Assembly: GCF_000026985.1 (NCBI RefSeq)
Contig: NC_017390.1
Span: 3,129,441 to 3,193,440 of the forward strand
Source: Erwinia pyrifoliae DSM 12163
GTDB taxonomy: Bacteria > Pseudomonadota > Gammaproteobacteria > Enterobacterales > Enterobacteriaceae
DNA: 64,000 nucleotides
Reading direction: 5' to 3'
Numbering within the stretch: position 1 is the first letter of the stretch; every line of letters begins with the position of its first letter. The position numbers and the translations under genes are program-made. Shown here piece by piece: positions 61,201 to 64,000 of this stretch. Under the pieces are notes generated by a model that saw only the letters and a program-made list of their open reading frames with translations, ran no database searches and was not told the origin of the DNA.

Positions 61201-64000
61201 CCCTGCAAAGCGGCACGCTGAACAATCTGGCCGAAGGCGGCACGGCAGCGACCATCGCCGCCCGCGAGCGGCTGGATATCGGCGCACAAAACATCAATAA
61301 CAGCGATCATGCACTGATTTTCAGCGCCGGGGACGCGGCGACAGGTGGGCAACTCAACGACATCTGGCAGGCATCCGGCCAGGCTTCCGTATTCAACAAC
61401 CACAGCGCCACGCTGGAATCTGTCGGCAATATGACGCTCAACATCGGGCAGATCAACAATTTCAATGACCATCTGGTCACCCAGGAGGTGGTTAGCGAAC
61501 CCTCGCAGCATCATGAAGCGGTGTTACAGGGCGCAACAACCCGCCACGACTGGGATAAAGTGGATACCTCATACTCGAATAAGTACGACGTACACGATGC
61601 CATTATGCCTGATGGCAGCGTCAACAATGAATTTTACGAGTACCAATACCAGCGCACCGTTACCGAAACCCAAATCACAGAGAGCGATCCCGGGCAGATC
61701 ATCGCCGGGGGGAACCTGACGATCGACAGCGATCGGATTAATAACTACGACAGCCGTATGATGGCGGGCGGTACGCTGGGCGTGAATCCTGGCGCGGTGC
61801 TGAATAACGTGGCCAGCGAAGGCACTAAAGTCACGGTCGATATCGGTAGGCAAACGCACTGGTACGCCAAAAAGTCCAGCAATGGACTACTGGGCGGCAC
61901 CAAGACCTCACAGGGCAAGGATACCAACCGTTACCGGCCAGCCCCCATGATGCAAACCTTTGCTTTGGCCACGATGGTTTACCAGGGGCATACCCAGGTA
62001 AACGGCAGCGGCACCACGATTGGCGGGCGCGCTACCTCGGAGCTGAACCAGCAGGCTGACAATGCCGCTGTGGTGACACCACCGGCCGACCATATTGTCG
62101 AAATTGCCTTGCCGAACCAGGCAGCAAACAGCGTCATCCGCGTCACCAGCCCGAACACTCACCTGCCCGACAACAGCCTGTTCCAGCTGCATGGCGAGGT
62201 CACCAGCCACTATCTGATCGAAACCGATCCCCGCTTCACCCATCAAAAGCAGTGGCTGAGCAGCGACTATATGCAGAGTGCGCTTAGCCAGGATCCGGAC
62301 CGTCTGGACAAACGTCTGGGCGATGGTTACTACGAACAGCGATTGATCCGCGAACAAATTGTCGATCTGACCGGGCAACGTTATCTGGCGGGCTACAATA
62401 ATGACGGCGAGCAGTACAAAGCGCTGATGGATGCAGGCGTGACTTTCGCTAAGGATTACCACCTGACGCTGGGCGTGGCCTTGACGCCAGCGCAGATGGC
62501 GCTGCTAACCAGCGATATGGTTTGGCTGGTCCGGCAGGATGTTACCCTGCCGGACGGTTCGCAGCAAAGCGTGCTGGTGCCACAGGTTTATGCGCGAGTG
62601 AAAAAAGGCGACCTCGACGGTAGCGGAGCCTTGCTGTCCGGTAACAACCTGGTGCTCAACACCGGCCGCGACCTGACCAACGGGGGCAAAATAGCCGGCC
62701 GGGAAGTGACGCAGATCAATGCTGACACCCTCAACAACAGCGGCATTATTGGCGCTAACCGCGTCAATCTGAACGCCCTGACCGATATCAACAACATCGG
62801 CGGCACCCTGCAAGGCGGTGATGCCCTGGTGGCGATAGCCGGTCGCGATATCAACAGCAGCAGCACGCTGGCGGGCGACGACAGCAATCGCTATCTTAAC
62901 CGGCCGGCGGGCATCTATGTGCAAAATGACAATGGCGCGCTGGGCCTGCTGGCTGTCAACAATATCAATCTGACCGCATCGCAGTTGGACAATAGCGGCA
63001 ATAACAGTCAGACAGAAATCATCGCCGGCCATGACCTCAACCTTAATACCCTGACCACCACCCACAGCGAAAAAAGCGACTGGGGCAGCGATAACTACCG
63101 TCATCTGACGCAAACCGGGGATATCGGCACGCAGCTGAACGGCGGCGGTAGCGTGGCTCTGAGCGCGGGCCACGATCTGAATGCTCAGGCCGCCGCCATT
63201 ACGGCAAAAGACAGCGTGGCGATGCAGGCCGGTCATGATATCAACCTGACCGCCGGTGATTCTGCCTATCATCTGACCGAGCACAGTCAGCAAACCGTTA
63301 AGGGATTATTGTCCGGCAAATCGGCAGAAACGCACGACGAAGTGCAAAGCCAGAGCGCGCTCGGCAGTAGCGTCAGCGGCAACAGCGTGACGATGCAGGC
63401 AGGACACGATCTGCGGGTGAGCGCCAGCAGCGTGGCGTCCACGCAGGACGTCAGCCTGCTGGCGGGCAATGACCTCAATATCAACACCGCCGGCCAGTCA
63501 CGCCAGGAAACTCACCTGCGCGAGGAGGAGAAAACCGGACTGACCGGCACCGGCGGTATCGGCTTCAGCTACGGTAAAAATGCGCTTAAAACCACCGATG
63601 AGGGGCAATCGCAAAGCAGCGCGGGGAGCATCGTTGGCAGCAGCCGGGGCAACGTCAACCTCACTGCTGGCAATGCGCTGACGGTGAAAGGCTCGGAGGT
63701 GCTGGGCGGTCAGGATCTGAACCTGAGCGGCAAACAGGTCAGTATTCTGGCGGCGGACAACCAGAGCGTGCAAACCCATACCGTGGAACAAAAACAGAGC
63801 GGGCTGACGCTGGCGCTGTCAGGTGCGGTGGGCAGTGCGGTTAACGGCGCGGTCACCAGCGCCAGTGAGGCCAGTAACGCCAGCAGCGGGCGGCTGGCGG
63901 CGCTTGACGGCATCAAAACGGCGCTCGGTGGCGTGCAGGCGTATCAGGGCTATCAGCTCGGTACGGCTCAGGGAGAGGATGCGAAAAACCTGTTTGGCGT
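58209..64000 (+). CDS. Filamentous haemagglutinin / CdiA-type TpsA exoprotein, 3' end beyond window
   Basis: One open frame from GTG 58209 to the window edge, at least 1,930 residues. TAAGGA lies about 8 bases upstream. An extended signal region (MNKLCYRIIFNRARG, ADIARS) leads to a hydrophobic core cleaved after AQA (residue 67). The TPS domain follows, with the NPSG and C184-x-x-C187 (GISCNGCGFINANRA) motifs that start secretion. FHA-1 repeats (LNNQQGQ-like units) run to about residue 1090. A non-repetitive segment, residues about 1095-1500, resembles the CdiA receptor-binding zone. From about 1640 FHA-2 repeats (AGHDLNLN, AGHDINLT) run to the edge. No pretoxin motif or toxin is visible before the edge. 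Confidence 0.93.
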   Translation, partial: MNKLCYRIIFNRARGLLMVVADIARSRTGSSRTRRDKIPMRCCRLSPLSCAMLAAFAFVTSPGEAQAGIVADGQAPNNQQPNIVSSANGTPQINIQTPSEAGVSRNTYSQFDVDNKGAILNNSRHHVATQLGGMVAGNQWLAGGEAKVILNEVNSRDPSRLHGYIEVAGRQAQVVIANPSGISCNGCGFINANRATLTTGQAQMSNGQLTGYAVERGEIVVQGAGMDSSRQDYTDVIARSVKINAGIVAKALNVTAGRNRVDAAHQQIDTLAADGSARPQLAVDVARLGGMYANKIRLIGTEQGVGVANAGNIGAQAGSLVVTADGRIENSGNLHSSAGMNVASNTAINNSGALQAGDSASLTSTGDLHNGGSIAARNHLQTQSASLNSEPGSVLAAGVNQDGKLTGSGKLTLTTSGQLRAQGQNLAAGDFTARGQGVDVRHGSSSANNITLDAGQSDLLTGSGAQIAAQRQLTASSGKMLNNDGGSLSADKLSINAHDLSNQQGAITQLGSDSLQLSHRGNLNNLGGSLASNGKDLTIQSAIINNQDGKIVHAADGNLSLSSDRLNGAQGQILSNGHLSMTTGDTLLDGGVTLAQLITLTANSLSNRDGKILQTGSGTLSLTALNAVENQNGTLAAGGDIHLRAASLNNQQGQISAQDNGSLNVNLLNPLNNQQGVIQADGTVGIDTQGQQIDNRSGLLSAGKSLTLLSGELVNQAGQLRSGGDLQLHSHGHKLDNAQGGIISSFGNARLDVSELDNRGGQLQTVGNALLNAFQGLVNNTAGLIRSGATTTINAAQIVNRDSNTQNTGLEGQSVQLNSDSLDNTQGTLRANDLLAITTMQSLNNSQGLVSSADAISVSGGDTLKLSNSGGTLISGKDLQLRAASLAGDGRVLSQGAMTLNLQQGFVNQGDVIANGDLNFNVGGNVDNRALLKSGATLNLHSASLNNAAEGEISAGQNHIFTDGELTNRGLIDGSLTHIQSGTLTNTGSGRIYGDHIALQSGTLNNLAEGGTAATIAARERLDIGAQNINNSDHALIFSAGDAATGGQLNDIWQASGQASVFNNHSATLESVGNMTLNIGQINNFNDHLVTQEVVSEPSQHHEAVLQGATTRHDWDKVDTSYSNKYDVHDAIMPDGSVNNEFYEYQYQRTVTETQITESDPGQIIAGGNLTIDSDRINNYDSRMMAGGTLGVNPGAVLNNVASEGTKVTVDIGRQTHWYAKKSSNGLLGGTKTSQGKDTNRYRPAPMMQTFALATMVYQGHTQVNGSGTTIGGRATSELNQQADNAAVVTPPADHIVEIALPNQAANSVIRVTSPNTHLPDNSLFQLHGEVTSHYLIETDPRFTHQKQWLSSDYMQSALSQDPDRLDKRLGDGYYEQRLIREQIVDLTGQRYLAGYNNDGEQYKALMDAGVTFAKDYHLTLGVALTPAQMALLTSDMVWLVRQDVTLPDGSQQSVLVPQVYARVKKGDLDGSGALLSGNNLVLNTGRDLTNGGKIAGREVTQINADTLNNSGIIGANRVNLNALTDINNIGGTLQGGDALVAIAGRDINSSSTLAGDDSNRYLNRPAGIYVQNDNGALGLLAVNNINLTASQLDNSGNNSQTEIIAGHDLNLNTLTTTHSEKSDWGSDNYRHLTQTGDIGTQLNGGGSVALSAGHDLNAQAAAITAKDSVAMQAGHDINLTAGDSAYHLTEHSQQTVKGLLSGKSAETHDEVQSQSALGSSVSGNSVTMQAGHDLRVSASSVASTQDVSLLAGNDLNINTAGQSRQETHLREEEKTGLTGTGGIGFSYGKNALKTTDEGQSQSSAGSIVGSSRGNVNLTAGNALTVKGSEVLGGQDLNLSGKQVSILAADNQSVQTHTVEQKQSGLTLALSGAVGSAVNGAVTSASEASNASSGRLAALDGIKTALGGVQAYQGYQLGTAQGEDAKNLFG

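Noticed and set aside
56440..64000. Many long minus-strand ORFs inside the TPS genes
   Set aside because: Antisense frames of a repetitive, G+C-rich exoprotein gene; their repeats mirror the FHA repeats and show no independent homology.

Overview
The window is chromosomal DNA from a member of the Enterobacterales, most likely an Erwinia (or a close relative such as Pantoea). Gene order from the left edge to about 43 kb follows the 63-64 min region of the E. coli K-12 map almost gene for gene (truC-yqcC-csrB-syd-queF-ppnN-xni-rlmM-ygdD-gcvA/gcvB-ygdI-csdAE-tcdA-mltA-metZWV-amiC-argA-recD-recB-ptrA-recC-ppdCBA/ygdB-thyA-lgt-ptsP-rppH-mutH-ygdQ-ygdR-tas-lplT-aas). Protein divergence from E. coli, a second MdtABC-type pump and a TpsA/TpsB locus fit Erwinia. 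The genus assignment is an inference from memory, without any search.

Region 1 (1-43 kb) is conserved core. It holds the global regulatory RNAs CsrB (minus strand, about 20 GGA motifs, with its promoter, terminator and upstream paired UvrY-type sites) and GcvB (plus strand, divergent from gcvA), and three identical initiator tRNA genes. It also holds the RecBCD recombination operon with the periplasmic protease PtrA inside it, the minor pseudopilin set ppdA-ppdB-ygdB-ppdC upstream of recC, the lgt-thyA and rppH-ptsP pairs, and the mismatch-repair nuclease mutH. The rppH-mutH gap carries a cluster of DnaA boxes at the map position of DARS2. Core-region oddities are a degraded D-Ala-D-Ala dipeptidase gene beside thyA (in-frame stop plus frameshift), a YagU-family membrane protein between argA and recD, and a small palindromic-ended intergenic element upstream of tas.

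Region 2 (43-46.4 kb) is an AT-rich accessory island inserted behind aas, where E. coli has omrAB-galR. It holds two diverged paralogous genes of unknown function. Each sits in the same frame of flanking DNA: a copy of the aas 5' end on the left and the tail of a truncated outer-membrane-factor gene on the right. The island is therefore an approximately 1.8 kb tandem duplication. The first paralog carries six copies of an LADVATN repeat, including a 174 bp block duplicated perfectly in tandem; the second has one such motif. Both appear to start at a conserved TTG and carry Lys/Arg-rich segments. This is the most unusual part of the window.

Region 3 (46.4-53.9 kb) is a three-gene RND efflux operon (MdtA/MdtB/MdtC type, perhaps the MdtUVW pump described in E. 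amylovora). Its outer-membrane partner gene has decayed to a fragment. Region 4 (54.1-55.9 kb) is a second FtsI-like penicillin-binding protein with S-x-D in place of S-x-N. Region 5 (56.4 kb to the right edge) is a two-partner secretion locus: a TpsB outer-membrane transporter followed after 17 bp by a giant FhaB/CdiA-type exoprotein whose 3' end (with any toxin tip and immunity gene) lies outside the window.
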